From contig NZ_CP130945.1 of the NCBI RefSeq assembly GCF_050389805.1, positions 3,038,001 to 3,102,000 on the forward strand: 64,000 nt of DNA, written 5' to 3'. Of this stretch, positions 42,706 to 52,424 are shown in pieces. Position numbers and translations under genes: made by a program. The notes under the pieces were generated by a model, which saw nothing but the letters and a program-made list of their open reading frames with translations, did no database searches and was not told where the DNA came from. How positions within the stretch are numbered: the stretch's first letter is position 1; every line of letters begins with the position of its first letter. Origin of the DNA: Bacillus_BD sp050389805. Its GTDB lineage: Bacteria; Bacillota; Bacilli; Bacillales; Cytobacillaceae.

Positions 42706-42737
42706 AAAAAGGACAACCCATTTAAAAGGTTGTCCTA
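42706..42737 (-). terminator. Terminator
   Basis: aggacaacc / ggttgtcct stem, then ttttt on the minus strand, just after the stop of the small gene at 42744. Confidence 0.85.
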
Positions 42738-42743
42738 TATTGA

Positions 42744-43088
42744 CTATTGATAAGAGTGTTTCATCTTTCTTTCTTCTTTATGGATTTTATGAGTAAGGGA
42801 TAAACGCTTTTCTTTTAAAGCATTAATTTTACCGAATATATCCTCATCTGTAGTATTATCCTTTAATCGATTATAAAGATCGAGAATTTGAGCATTTAAG
42901 TTTTTATATTCAAGCCATAAATTATGGATTTTCATAGAATGATCCCCCTCTGTTTCATGATTTGTTTTTCCCTGATTTTTCAGTTTTTCAATAATTTCTT
43001 GTTGCCAATCCTGATCATTCAATTTACCCGCTAGTAAATATAAGTCTAATAGTTGATCTACTTCTAAATTTAATTGTTTTTTTTTCAC
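42744..43088 (-). CDS. Small helical protein, paralogue of 43641-43967
   Basis: 114 residues, highly charged and helical. GTG start after aaggag. Shares with the gene on the other side of the SASP a DLYLLAG-L-D-WQ-EI--KL segment, then NLW-EY--LN--I-D-Y--LK, then I--LK-KR, then I--EE. No known family. The pair flanks a spore-protein gene, which suggests a sporulation link, not yet evident from sequence. Confidence 0.7.
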   Translation of the reverse strand: MKKKQLNLEVDQLLDLYLLAGKLNDQDWQQEIIEKLKNQGKTNHETEGDHSMKIHNLWLEYKNLNAQILDLYNRLKDNTTDEDIFGKINALKEKRLSLTHKIHKEERKMKHSYQ

Positions 43089-43334
43089 AAAAACTTCTCC
43101 TTTCTTAATTCATAGCAAACTATTCCGTTCAAATCGTCTAGAATGATCTGTCTTGACAATTGTATTATGTAATTTACTGAAATAATTAAACTATCTAAAA
43201 ATTTAGTTAACATTATTATAACGCTATCACGAAAATATTCAATTCATTTTAGGTAATTAATTTTTTTCGTTTTATGACATTTCTCGACTAATTTCTTCGT
43301 TAATCGAGAATGCTACTACTAAGGAGGGATTTTT

Positions 43335-43598
43335 TTGGCTCGTAGAAATCGAAACAAACTATTAGTTCCTCAAGCTAGACAAGGTTTAGATGAGTTAAAA
43401 TCTAAAATAATGGGTTCAAGCAATCCTGAAGATGCCAAATTTGAAGCAGCAAATGAAGTAGGTGTACAGCTTAATAAAGGTTATAATGGTAAACTAACAT
43501 CTGAGCAGGCGGGTAAAATTGGTGGAAGACTAGGTGGTAGTATGGTTAAAGAACTGATTCAAATGGCAAAAGAAGATTTAAACAAAAAACAGCAGTGA
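43335..43598 (+). CDS. Alpha/beta-type small acid-soluble spore protein
   Basis: 87 residues from TTG behind aaggaggg. Coats spore DNA and protects it from damage. The GPR protease site is KFEAANEVGV, and the DNA-binding signature GYNGKLTSEQAGKIGGRLGG plus MVKELI is intact. An N-terminal segment (RRNRNKLLVPQARQGLDELK) is slightly longer than usual (about 70 residues). Confidence 0.9.
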   Translation: MARRNRNKLLVPQARQGLDELKSKIMGSSNPEDAKFEAANEVGVQLNKGYNGKLTSEQAGKIGGRLGGSMVKELIQMAKEDLNKKQQ

Positions 43599-43622
43599 TC
43601 ACAAAGTGGTCACTACTGTTTT
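43588..43622 (+). terminator. SASP gene terminator
   Basis: agtgatcac / gtggtcact core with an aacag / ctgtt base; overlaps the stop codon; tttt follows. Confidence 0.8.
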
Positions 43623-43640
43623 ATTAAATGTTATAAGTGA

Positions 43641-43967
43641 TTAATCTAACCGTTTTTCTTCTACATAAATACGACGGTAAATGGTAGCACGTTTATGCTT
43701 TAATACTTTGATATGATTTTTAATTTTTTCATTACTAGGATTCGTTTTTAAAATACGATAGTAATCAATAATCATAGTATTAAGTCTTCGGTATTCTGAC
43801 CAAAGATTCTCCATTTCCATTTTTATATCTTGTTTAACCATCTCTCCGTAACATTGGTGCAATTTATTCATAATTTCATTTTGCCATTCTTTGTCCCCTA
43901 GTGATCCCGCAAGAAGATATAAATCTAAATAGTCATTAGCATTCCGACAACTTAATTGAGTATTCAT
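43641..43967 (-). CDS. Small helical protein, paralogue of 42744-43088
   Basis: 108 residues. DLYLLAGSLGDKEWQNEIMNKL and NLWSEYRRLNTMIIDYYRIL align with the paralogue; the linker between the two halves is shorter here. Basic C-terminus (IYRRIYVEEKRLD). Site aagggg before ATG. No known family; the N-terminus holds two cysteine-free helices and no DNA-binding motif I can name. Confidence 0.7.
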   Translation of the reverse strand: MNTQLSCRNANDYLDLYLLAGSLGDKEWQNEIMNKLHQCYGEMVKQDIKMEMENLWSEYRRLNTMIIDYYRILKTNPSNEKIKNHIKVLKHKRATIYRRIYVEEKRLD

Positions 43968-44122
43968 AATTAATCCCCTTTAATATTTATTGAAATGCCG
44001 TTCCAAAAAATAAACAATATCAAAATAGTATTTTCTTATTCATTATACTAGGTGAAGTGAGAATTTTCGTCAATTCATTTGCTCTAAAGGTTGGGAATAT
44101 TTGAAAAGTACGTGCTACATTT

Positions 44123-45442
44123 CTACTTTTCTTCTTTTATACAAAGTTTTCCTTTCGTTAAAAGGCTTTGTTTCATTGAATCTGGAACAAGACTTCCACC
44201 TGTTGCCCAAACAATATGGGTGGCAGAACCGCTATTTTCTTTTGTAGCACTTACATGAACGGGACCTTTCATGCCTGCAAGTGCAGATGGCTCAAGAAAT
44301 ATTTTTTCATTATCATAAAGTGCATATTCTAAAGATAATAGTTCCTCATCGGATATCGTATAAATTCCATTTAACAGATCCTCCATTAGTTCTCCGACAA
44401 ATTTAGATGGTTTACCGACAGCCAATCCATCTGCCTCTGTTAGATTATCTAACTGGAAATCCTGTACAGAGATTTGATGATGCAATTTTGTAAGCAAACC
44501 TAGCAGCATACAGGGCGAATGAATTGGTTCTGCAAAATAACAGGAAACATTTTTACCAAAAATGCTTTTTAAGCCATATGTAATTCCGCCAGGTCCACCA
44601 CCAACACCACACGGTAAGTATACATATAAATGGTGTTGATCATCCACCTTTATCCCTAGTTCATCAAGTTGATTTTTCAATTCACGTGCTGCTACTGAGT
44701 AGCCAGCAAATAATTTAATAGAATTCTCATCATCGACAAAATAGGTTTTCGGATCACCTTCACTTTCATTTCTTGCTTTCTCAACCGCAACGCTGTAATC
44801 CGACTGATATTCAACAACTTTCACTCCATGATGACGTAACAGTTCTTTTTTCCATTTCTTTGCATCTTGTGACATGTGAACGGTTACATTAAATCCTAAT
44901 GAAGAACTTATCATTCCGATACTAAGACCCAAATTACCCGTAGACCCAACACAAATATGATACTGCTTAAATAATGCCTTTGATTTTTCCGAGGATAGTT
45001 GTCGGTAGTCATCTGTCTTACTCTGCAATAGTTGATGATCTAGCGCTAATGTTTCCGCAAACGCAAGGACTTCATGAAAACCACCACGGGCTTTTATTGA
45101 ACCTGCAATCGGGAGAAGATCATCCCTTTTTAATAATATGCTCCCATTTATTTTGGTATTATAAAAGTTTTGCAAAACTTCTTTCATGTTTGGAATGGTT
45201 GTAAGCGGTGAAATAATCTCACCATTGGTTTCATTTAGTTCAGGGAAAAGTTCCTGTAATAAGGGCTTAAACCGCCTCAATCTTTCTGTAGCATCCTCGA
45301 TGATGTCTTGATCAACCCCTTTAACCGGAAATGTAAGTTGCTCTCGTTTACAGTCAGGGTTTTCCCATAATACCGGCTTCTTCAACATAACTTGTTGTAA
45401 AATGGGATAGCGTTCAACTAACTCATTGATCTCTACTTTCAT
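44123..45442 (-). CDS. dsdA: D-serine dehydratase
   Basis: 439 residues from the ATG at 45442 behind ggaaggggg. PLP enzyme converting D-serine to pyruvate and ammonia; detoxifies D-serine. PLP lysine in PIAGSIKARGGFHEVL, the glycine loop SVTGNLGL-like VGSTGNLGLSIG, and CGVGGGPGGITYGLK are conserved; length is normal. No dsdC regulator or permease lies nearby. Confidence 0.92.
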   Translation of the reverse strand: MKVEINELVERYPILQQVMLKKPVLWENPDCKREQLTFPVKGVDQDIIEDATERLRRFKPLLQELFPELNETNGEIISPLTTIPNMKEVLQNFYNTKINGSILLKRDDLLPIAGSIKARGGFHEVLAFAETLALDHQLLQSKTDDYRQLSSEKSKALFKQYHICVGSTGNLGLSIGMISSSLGFNVTVHMSQDAKKWKKELLRHHGVKVVEYQSDYSVAVEKARNESEGDPKTYFVDDENSIKLFAGYSVAARELKNQLDELGIKVDDQHHLYVYLPCGVGGGPGGITYGLKSIFGKNVSCYFAEPIHSPCMLLGLLTKLHHQISVQDFQLDNLTEADGLAVGKPSKFVGELMEDLLNGIYTISDEELLSLEYALYDNEKIFLEPSALAGMKGPVHVSATKENSGSATHIVWATGGSLVPDSMKQSLLTKGKLCIKEEK

Positions 45443-45486
45443 CCAATTACCCCCTTCCATATCTTACCTTTATTATAAACCAATAA

Positions 45487-45536
45487 AGGTGTCTCGCACC
45501 ATCCAGAATAAGGAAGGTACCTGGCACCTTCCTTAT
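45487..45536. repeat. Intergenic hairpin of the gtgtc..gcacc type
   Basis: ataaggaaggt / accttccttat stem with loop acctggc, preceded by aggtgtctcgcacc. The motif resembles the core of the hairpin at 22437 and repeated elements common in bacilli. It lies between divergent genes where no terminator is expected. Confidence 0.55.
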
Positions 45537-45690
45537 ATTAGATATTTGTAGAAATTTTTCTAATTCTCTATGTTGTTGTAGGTTCTTGTTGAAATTTCTT
45601 GGACGTTTGTTGCAGGAAAAATTAAGCTTTTCGATAATTTATAGTAGAGAAGAAAGAACTTAGTTTTTTCTGTAGAAAGGTGGTAATAAA

Positions 45691-45876
45691 ATGAGCAATG
45701 ATATTACATTACAACAAATGGCCGAGAGTGTGACAAAATCAGTTTTAAATGCGTCTGATCGGGATTTAGAAGGCTTTCAGAAAATCATTGAGGAATCTAT
45801 TAAAGTTAGAGAAAGCCATAAAAATTTACAAAGATTAGTAAAAAGTTATAGTGGGTCCACAATTCAACGTTCTTAA
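45691..45876 (+). CDS. Small acidic-helical hypothetical protein
   Basis: 61 residues, mostly helical (MAESVTKSVLNASDRDLEGF then QKIIEESIKVRESHKNLQRL). Strong site aaaggtgg before ATG. No family known. Two terminator-like hairpins follow. Confidence 0.6.
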   Translation: MSNDITLQQMAESVTKSVLNASDRDLEGFQKIIEESIKVRESHKNLQRLVKSYSGSTIQRS

Positions 45877-45940
45877 TTCTTAATAAAGAAAAAGAAGAGT
45901 CTTGTCTATACAAAGACTCTATGTGATTGCTCATCGCACC

Positions 45941-45970
45941 AAATTGATACACCTAATGGTGTATCAATTT
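45941..45970. terminator. Terminator between convergent genes
   Basis: 13-bp stem aaattgatacacc / ggtgtatcaattt around taat, with T-rich sequence after; a second hairpin (agagtctt / aagactct) lies at about 45894-45920. Confidence 0.85.
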
Positions 45971-45976
45971 GTCTCA

Positions 45977-46792
45977 TTATTTTTTCTTTTTCTTCTCATC
46001 TTTTATTTTTTCTCTATCCATTACTTTTGTTTTAACCAGATTCCACTTTCCATTTTCATAAAACCATGTTGACTCAACAAAAGCGATACCGTCTGCATGA
46101 TAGGCCCCACTTACCTGTTGGATCCCTTTTAATCCGAAACGATTCCCCTTTTCTTTAACTGATATCGATTTTAATGTACTATAGGGATCAACCATAAGTT
46201 CCCTTGGCTCATTTAATATTCCATTCGTATATAAACCTAAACGATTATAATCTTTTTTTCGATTATTTAAATCAAACGTATAAGTCTCTCCTGTATTATC
46301 TATCGTCATCGTTGCTTTATAGTCATTTAAGAACTGACTTGTAATCATCAATGGCTCTGGAACAGCTATTTCAGTTAATTGAAAGTCTTTAAACGTAAAT
46401 AAGAAATAGTTTGATATTCCCCCACTCCCACCTGTGGGGACGCTTATCAACAGATCATCAAGACCATCTTGATTTAAATCTACTAGCTTTAATATTGGAT
46501 CATATCCACCATCTAATTCTATCTTATACTTCTGTCCATTAGATCCTTTAATTTCTAAATAGAGCTCTTTTAAATACGAGCTTCCATCTTCATATGGAAT
46601 TCCAATGATGGTAATTTCATCGACTTTCCCATCTCCAGAAATATCAGCTTTTTCGTTTATCATCTGTTCGAAATGGTTTTGCATTTGTTTTTTATTTTCA
46701 TGATCCTTTTTTTCAACCGCATATGCGCCTGTAATAGCATTCAGTGACAAGAAAAATAACGCTAATAAAATTAAACCAAATTCCTTTCTCAT
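45977..46792 (-). CDS. Exported VCBS-like protein with two calcium loops
   Basis: 271 residues with a signal peptide (FGLILLALFFLSLNAITGAYA). Two EF-hand-like or FG-GAP loops, DISGDGKVDEITI and DLNQDGLDDLLI, show the D-x-(N/S)-x-D-G pattern, so it probably binds calcium in a beta-propeller-like fold. Lysine-rich C-terminus. The ATG at 46792 lies 12 bases after aggagg and a TTG at 46801 lies 4 bases after it; either could be the start. Function unknown. Confidence 0.6.
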   Translation of the reverse strand: MRKEFGLILLALFFLSLNAITGAYAVEKKDHENKKQMQNHFEQMINEKADISGDGKVDEITIIGIPYEDGSSYLKELYLEIKGSNGQKYKIELDGGYDPILKLVDLNQDGLDDLLISVPTGGSGGISNYFLFTFKDFQLTEIAVPEPLMITSQFLNDYKATMTIDNTGETYTFDLNNRKKDYNRLGLYTNGILNEPRELMVDPYSTLKSISVKEKGNRFGLKGIQQVSGAYHADGIAFVESTWFYENGKWNLVKTKVMDREKIKDEKKKKK

Positions 46793-46856
46793 TTGATCCA
46801 ATGTCCTCCTTCTTGAACCTTACTCACTATTTTGTCCAAGAATGGAAAAAACATGT

Positions 46857-46906
46857 AAAAAACCTTTAAAACATGTTTAATATGACAACATGTTTTAAAG
46901 GTTTTT
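46857..46906 (-). terminator. Terminator of parC
   Basis: 20-bp arms aaaaacctttaaaacatgtt / aacatgttttaaaggttttt with a short loop, then T on the minus strand. Confidence 0.85.
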
Positions 46907-46916
46907 ATGATTCACC

Positions 46917-49358
46917 TTATTTTTCTTCCGTTAAAACTTCTTCTTGTTCGACCTTCCATATGGTTTTTGCTGCACCACTATCAGCTTCATCAAATAAGAA
47001 AGATCCATTTGAATATCGATCATTAAAACGCAAATCTTTGGTATGAACCGTTTCGATTAAGCCTTTTTCCGTTTCAATAAAGATGGTGTCTTGTTCATTA
47101 GCAAAAACAAAACCAACTACATGGTGTGGATTTGCTTTTAATTCTCGTAAAATAACCACTCCACGTTTAGCTCTTGAACTTAATTCAAACTCTGTTATTT
47201 TCATTTTCTTAACAGAGCCTCTCTGTGTGACAATCACTATTGAGGGGTTGTCGTTAATATCCTTTATTTTCCCACCAGTGACGAAATCGCCGTCTTTTAA
47301 ATTAATCCCTTTCACACCTGCAGCACGAGTACCAATTGGGGTTACTTCCTCTTCACTAAACCAAAGGGCATATCCGATATAGGTAGTGAGGAAAATTTCT
47401 TTTGTCCCATCGGTAATATGCACATCAATAACTTCGTCCTGATCCTTTAAGTTAATGGCAACTAAAGGTTTCGAATATCTTTGCGCTTTATACTGCTTTA
47501 ACTCTGATTTCTTCACCATTCCATTTCTTGTAACAAACAGGAGAAACTGATCCTGCTCAAAATCATTAACCGCTATAGCCGATACGATGGATTCATCACG
47601 ATCAATTGGAATAATATTGGCGATATGTTGTCCCATATCCTTCCATCGAATATCTGGTAATTCGTGAACAGGGCAATATAAATAATTTCCCTTGTTTGTG
47701 AAAAGCAATACAACATCTTTTGTATTCATATCCAGCTTAGCAAGCATTCGGTCGGAATCCTTCATTCCAAAATCCTGACCATTTGATGCTGCATAAGATC
47801 GTTGACTTGTCCGTTTCACATATCCGTCTTTCGTTACTGTTACAATCACATCTTCACTAGCAATTAAGACTTCTAAATTAATCTTTATTTCCTCTATTTC
47901 AGCCTCAATTTTCGTTCTTCGCGGATCCGCAATTCGTTTTTGGATGTCTTTTAATTCTTTTTTGATTACAGAGTGAAGCTTTTTCTCGTTATTTAAAATA
48001 GCCGTTAATTCTTCAATTTTCTTTGCCAGTTCTTCCGCTTCCAACCTTAATGCCGTAATATCTGTATTTGTTAACCGATATAATTGCAAGGAAACAATTG
48101 CTTCTGCTTGCGGCTCTGTAAATTCAAATTTAACCATTAAGTTGTTTTTAGCATCCCGTTTGTCTTTTGAGGCTCGAATCGTTGCAATTACTTCATCTAG
48201 TATCGATAGTGCTTTCATTAAACCATCGATAATGTGAGCACGATCCTTAGCCTTTTGCAATTCAAATTGAGACCTTTTTGTTATGACATCTTTTCGGTGA
48301 TCAATATATGCATCAAGTAATTCGCGAAGTCCCATTAATTGTGGACGGCGATTATAAATCGCAACCATATTAAAATGGTAGGTTACTTGCAAATCACTAT
48401 TTTTAAACAAGTAATTTAAAACACCTTCCGCATCACTCTCTTTTTTCAGTTCAATGACCACTCGCAAACCAGTACGATCGGTTTCATCTCGAACTTCAGC
48501 AATGCCTTCGACTTTACGATCAAGTCGTAGCTCATCGATTCTTTTAACCATATTCGCTTTATTCACTTCATACGGAATTTCAGTTATAACGATCTGCTGC
48601 TTTCCACCACGGACCGTTTCAATTTCTGTTTTACCGCGAACAATAATTTTACCCTTACCTGTTTCATAGGCTTTGCGGATTCCATCAATTCCTTGAATTA
48701 TGCCACCTGTAGGAAAATCGGGTCCTTGAACAAATTCCATTAAATCATTAACGGAACAATTCGGATGATCGATACGATGGATCGCCGCATCAATAACCTC
48801 CCCAAGATTATGTGGAGGAATTTCAGTCGCATAACCTGCTGAAATACCAGTTGATCCGTTTACTAATAAATTAGGAAAAGTTGCAGGTAATACAGTTGGT
48901 TCATTTGACGTATCATCAAAGTTAGGAATAAAATCAACGGTTCGTTTATCAATATCTCGTAACAACTCAGAAGCGATCGCTGATAATCTAGCTTCGGTAT
49001 AACGCATAGCGGCTGGAGGATCCCCGTCAATGCTACCGTTGTTTCCATGCATTTCAATTAAAACGTTACGAACTTTCCAATCCTGACTCATTCTAACCAT
49101 CGCTTCATATACAGAGGTATCACCATGGGGATGATAGTTGCCAATTACATTCCCAACTGTTTTCGCAGATTTTCGGAAACCTTTTTCATGGGTGTTCCCT
49201 TCTACATGCATCGCATATAAAATCCTGCGTTGAACTGGTTTCAAACCATCACGAGCATCTGGAATGGCCCGATCTTGAATTATATACTTACTATAGCGGC
49301 CAAAGCGGTCCCCAATGACTTCTTCTAACGGGAGGTCTCTATATATTTCAGAACTCAT
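46917..49358 (-). CDS. parC: DNA topoisomerase IV subunit A
   Basis: 813 residues. Unlinks daughter chromosomes. The catalytic tyrosine lies in AAMRYTEARLS. The quinolone-determining region HPHGDTSVYEAMVRMSQ keeps the serine and glutamate of drug-sensitive enzymes. Six-bladed C-terminal DNA-wrapping domain from about 490. Overlaps the end of parE by 4 bases. Confidence 0.97.
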   Translation of the reverse strand: MSSEIYRDLPLEEVIGDRFGRYSKYIIQDRAIPDARDGLKPVQRRILYAMHVEGNTHEKGFRKSAKTVGNVIGNYHPHGDTSVYEAMVRMSQDWKVRNVLIEMHGNNGSIDGDPPAAMRYTEARLSAIASELLRDIDKRTVDFIPNFDDTSNEPTVLPATFPNLLVNGSTGISAGYATEIPPHNLGEVIDAAIHRIDHPNCSVNDLMEFVQGPDFPTGGIIQGIDGIRKAYETGKGKIIVRGKTEIETVRGGKQQIVITEIPYEVNKANMVKRIDELRLDRKVEGIAEVRDETDRTGLRVVIELKKESDAEGVLNYLFKNSDLQVTYHFNMVAIYNRRPQLMGLRELLDAYIDHRKDVITKRSQFELQKAKDRAHIIDGLMKALSILDEVIATIRASKDKRDAKNNLMVKFEFTEPQAEAIVSLQLYRLTNTDITALRLEAEELAKKIEELTAILNNEKKLHSVIKKELKDIQKRIADPRRTKIEAEIEEIKINLEVLIASEDVIVTVTKDGYVKRTSQRSYAASNGQDFGMKDSDRMLAKLDMNTKDVVLLFTNKGNYLYCPVHELPDIRWKDMGQHIANIIPIDRDESIVSAIAVNDFEQDQFLLFVTRNGMVKKSELKQYKAQRYSKPLVAINLKDQDEVIDVHITDGTKEIFLTTYIGYALWFSEEEVTPIGTRAAGVKGINLKDGDFVTGGKIKDINDNPSIVIVTQRGSVKKMKITEFELSSRAKRGVVILRELKANPHHVVGFVFANEQDTIFIETEKGLIETVHTKDLRFNDRYSNGSFLFDEADSGAAKTIWKVEQEEVLTEEK

Positions 49359-51331
49359 TCAGCATCAACCTCCTCGGACATAGAAATATTTTCATTTTCT
49401 AAAATACTTCCATCTTCTTCTAATCCAAACGCCACATTTGATTCAATCCATTTACGACGTGGTTCAACCTTATCACCCATTAGAGTTGTAACCCTTCGTT
49501 CAACTCGTGCAATATCATCAATTCGAACTCGAATAAGCGTTCTTGTTTCTGGATTCATTGTGGTTTCCCACAATTGGTCTGCATTCATTTCCCCAAGACC
49601 TTTGTAGCGCTGGATAATATATCCTTTGCCCACCTTATTAATTGCAGCTTGTAAATCTTCATCGCTCCATGCATATTCAATAATTTCTTTTTTACCGGAA
49701 CCTTTACTTACTTTATAAAGTGGTGGTAAGGCAAGATATACTTTTCCAGCTTCAATTAGTGGTTTCATATAACGGAAAAAGAAGGTTAATAACAATACTT
49801 GAATATGGGCACCGTCTGTATCAGCATCTGTCATAATGATGACTTTATCATAGTTCACGTCTTCTATTTGAAAGTCAGGTCCTACACCCGCTCCAATCGT
49901 ATAGATCATGGTATTAATTTCTTCATTTTTAAAGATATCAGCCAACTTTGCCTTTTCTGTATTAATAACCTTACCCCTTAACGGTAAAACAGCCTGAAAA
50001 CGTCGGTCACGACCTTGTTTTGCAGAGCCACCGGCAGAATCTCCCTCAACTAAATACAATTCATTTTTTTTCGGATTACGAGATTGAGCAGGTGTTAATT
50101 TTCCCGAAAGAATGGTTTCACGTCTACGTTTCTTACCGGAACGGGCATCCTCTCTAGCTTTTCGAGCTGCTTCACGGGCTTGATAGGCTTTGATCGACTT
50201 TTTTACTAATAACGTACTAATATCAGGATTTTCCTCAAGAAAATAAGCAAGATTCTCAGAAACAATCGAATCTACTGCAGAACGAGCTTCACTTGTTCCT
50301 AGTTTTCCCTTTGTTTGTCCCTCAAATTGAAGGATTTCTTCTGGAATCCGTACTGAAACAATTGCTGAAAAACCTTCTCTAATATCAGATCCATCAAGGT
50401 TTTTATCTTTTTCTTTTAATAAAGAAACTTTACGTGCATACTCATTAAAAGCCCTTGTCACAGCCGTTTTTAATCCTACTTCATGGGTACCGCCGTCTTT
50501 CGTACGAACGTTATTGACAAAAGAAAGAACATTTTCTGAATATCCATCATTAAATTGAAAAGCAAAGTCGACTTCAATTCCGTTTTGTTCACCACTGAAA
50601 CTGATTACAGGATGGAGCACATCTTTTTCTTCGTTCAAGTAATCTACAAATGCTTCTAATCCGTTTTCATAGTGGAAAACATCATGAAAATCATTTCGCT
50701 CATCAATAATTTCAATTTTAACTCCCTTTAATAAAAAGGCAGATTCCCGAAGTCGTTCACATAGCGTTTCATAGTTGTAAGAGGTTGTAGAAAAAATCGT
50801 TGTATCCGGTTTAAAATGAATCGTTGTTCCCGTTTGATTTGTTTTTCCGATTTTCTCGAGTGTTGTTACGGGTTTACCTCCATTTTCGAAACGTTGCTCG
50901 TATATAATGCCATCGCGCTTAATGGTGACGACAAGCCATTCTGACAAGGCGTTTACAACAGAAGCACCTACACCGTGTAAACCACCACTTGTTTTATATC
51001 CACCTTGTCCAAACTTTCCGCCAGCATGGAGGATCGTAAGGATGACTTCAGGTGTTGGTTTTCCAATTTTATGCATCCCTGTAGGCATTCCACGACCTTT
51101 ATCTTGAACACTAACGGAATGATCTTTATGTAACCTCACAATGATTTGATCACCGTAACCCGCTAATATTTCATCTACTGAGTTATCTACTATTTCATAT
51201 ACTAAGTGATGTAAACCTCTTGCATCCGTACTTCCAATGTACATCCCAGGTCGCTTACGGACAGCCTCAAGACCTTCTAGTACTTGTATGGCATCATCGT
51301 TATAATCAAAAGCTGGTTGATTTTTCGCCAT
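49355..51331 (-). CDS. parE: DNA topoisomerase IV subunit B
   Basis: 658 residues. GHKL ATPase site (EIVDNSVDEILAG; DKGRGMPTG; TSGGLHGVGASVVNALS), toprim domain with LVEGDSAGGSAKQGRDRRFQ, PLRGKVINTEKA, and DTDGAHIQ. I use the ATG at 51331, behind aaagggg, over one two codons earlier. Pairs with ParC. Confidence 0.97.
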   Translation of the reverse strand: MAKNQPAFDYNDDAIQVLEGLEAVRKRPGMYIGSTDARGLHHLVYEIVDNSVDEILAGYGDQIIVRLHKDHSVSVQDKGRGMPTGMHKIGKPTPEVILTILHAGGKFGQGGYKTSGGLHGVGASVVNALSEWLVVTIKRDGIIYEQRFENGGKPVTTLEKIGKTNQTGTTIHFKPDTTIFSTTSYNYETLCERLRESAFLLKGVKIEIIDERNDFHDVFHYENGLEAFVDYLNEEKDVLHPVISFSGEQNGIEVDFAFQFNDGYSENVLSFVNNVRTKDGGTHEVGLKTAVTRAFNEYARKVSLLKEKDKNLDGSDIREGFSAIVSVRIPEEILQFEGQTKGKLGTSEARSAVDSIVSENLAYFLEENPDISTLLVKKSIKAYQAREAARKAREDARSGKKRRRETILSGKLTPAQSRNPKKNELYLVEGDSAGGSAKQGRDRRFQAVLPLRGKVINTEKAKLADIFKNEEINTMIYTIGAGVGPDFQIEDVNYDKVIIMTDADTDGAHIQVLLLTFFFRYMKPLIEAGKVYLALPPLYKVSKGSGKKEIIEYAWSDEDLQAAINKVGKGYIIQRYKGLGEMNADQLWETTMNPETRTLIRVRIDDIARVERRVTTLMGDKVEPRRKWIESNVAFGLEEDGSILENENISMSEEVDAE

Positions 51332-51743
51332 AAACATACCCCTTTCATTTCAATACAAAGACAAAAGCATGTGTTGAAAAAAGTTTCTTAAATATAGTTA
51401 GTCTGTTAAATACTATATAAATTTCTTGTTATGCTTCATTTAAAAGTATAATCCTCTTTTATAATCAAAAATGACTAAAAATTATTTTATAAACCAACTA
51501 ATCTTAATTAAAACAGATACTTCTTATCTCTTATCGTTAGAACAAATGTTCCTCATTCAATCATATCATATAATTTCGAGTCCATGTCTTATTGTATCGA
51601 TTTATTTGATTTTGGCAAATGAGTTTTTATCAAAATGAGGAAAAACATCCCTGTTCAGAGAATATTTGTGGATAATTTTTGAACATTTGGGGAAGAAATG
51701 AAAAAGCATGTATCTAATAATTAGGTACATGCTTTTTCTTTAC
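51332..51743. other. Intergenic region parE-yneT
   Basis: About 400 AT-rich bases with the yneT terminator at its left end. No gene or conserved RNA is seen; the parE promoter must lie here but no -35/-10 pair stands out. Confidence 0.5.
51701..51737 (-). terminator. Terminator of yneT
   Basis: aaaaagcatgta / tacatgcttttt arms with an additional inner ctaat / attag pair. Confidence 0.85.
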
Positions 51744-52157
51744 TCATCTAGTTAATGCATGCTCGACTTTAATACATCGATCCATAATAACGGTATAACC
51801 CTTTTCTTTTAAAAAGCTATAAGCTTCCTCATTTACTAGACCTTGCTGTGCCCAAAATACATCTGCATCAATTTCAGCAAATTCCTTCGCTACATCTAAT
51901 AAGAATTCAGAGCGGCGAAATACATCAACAATATCAACATGTCCCTCAATTTCTTTTAAGCTGGATACTGCTTTCACACCAAGGATTTCATCCGCTTTTG
52001 GGTTTACTGGGATGATTTCATAACCAGCGTCTTGCATTGCTTTGGAAACCATATAGGAAGTTCTTTCAGGATTATCACTTAAGCCCACTACAGCAATTCT
52101 TTTTGCCTTATTTAAAATTTCACGAATTTCATCTCTTGACGGATTTTCTACAGTCAT
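51744..52157 (-). CDS. yneT: CoA-binding protein YneT
   Basis: 137 residues from the ATG at 52157 behind ggaggg. Rossmann-type CoA-binding fold: RIAVVGLSDNPERTSYMVSK, IIPVNPKADEILG, and DVFRRSEF. C-terminal C-x3-E in DRCIKVEH. Conserved Bacillus neighbour of parE; function unknown. Confidence 0.9.
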   Translation of the reverse strand: MTVENPSRDEIREILNKAKRIAVVGLSDNPERTSYMVSKAMQDAGYEIIPVNPKADEILGVKAVSSLKEIEGHVDIVDVFRRSEFLLDVAKEFAEIDADVFWAQQGLVNEEAYSFLKEKGYTVIMDRCIKVEHALTR

Positions 52158-52424
52158 TGTAATCCCTCCAAAATAATAATATTGAACCTTTACTAGTTTT
52201 CCCACACTTTCTTAAGTCTAACATATTGTAGAAATTATCAGTATCTTTTTGCAACCTCTTAAAAAACTTTTCTAAAGTAGAAGGACTTTATATTTAATAA
52301 AAGGAATAAGAAAATATAATTGAAAACATCATAAATAGGTGGTAACTTAAAGATACAATGATGCCAAATAATGACTAATTTATGAAAATAAATTAGAGGA
52401 ATGGTTTAAAGAAGGAGAGTTTGA

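Noticed and set aside
47083..48669. Plus-strand frames inside parC
   Set aside because: Antisense shadows of parC without ribosome binding sites.
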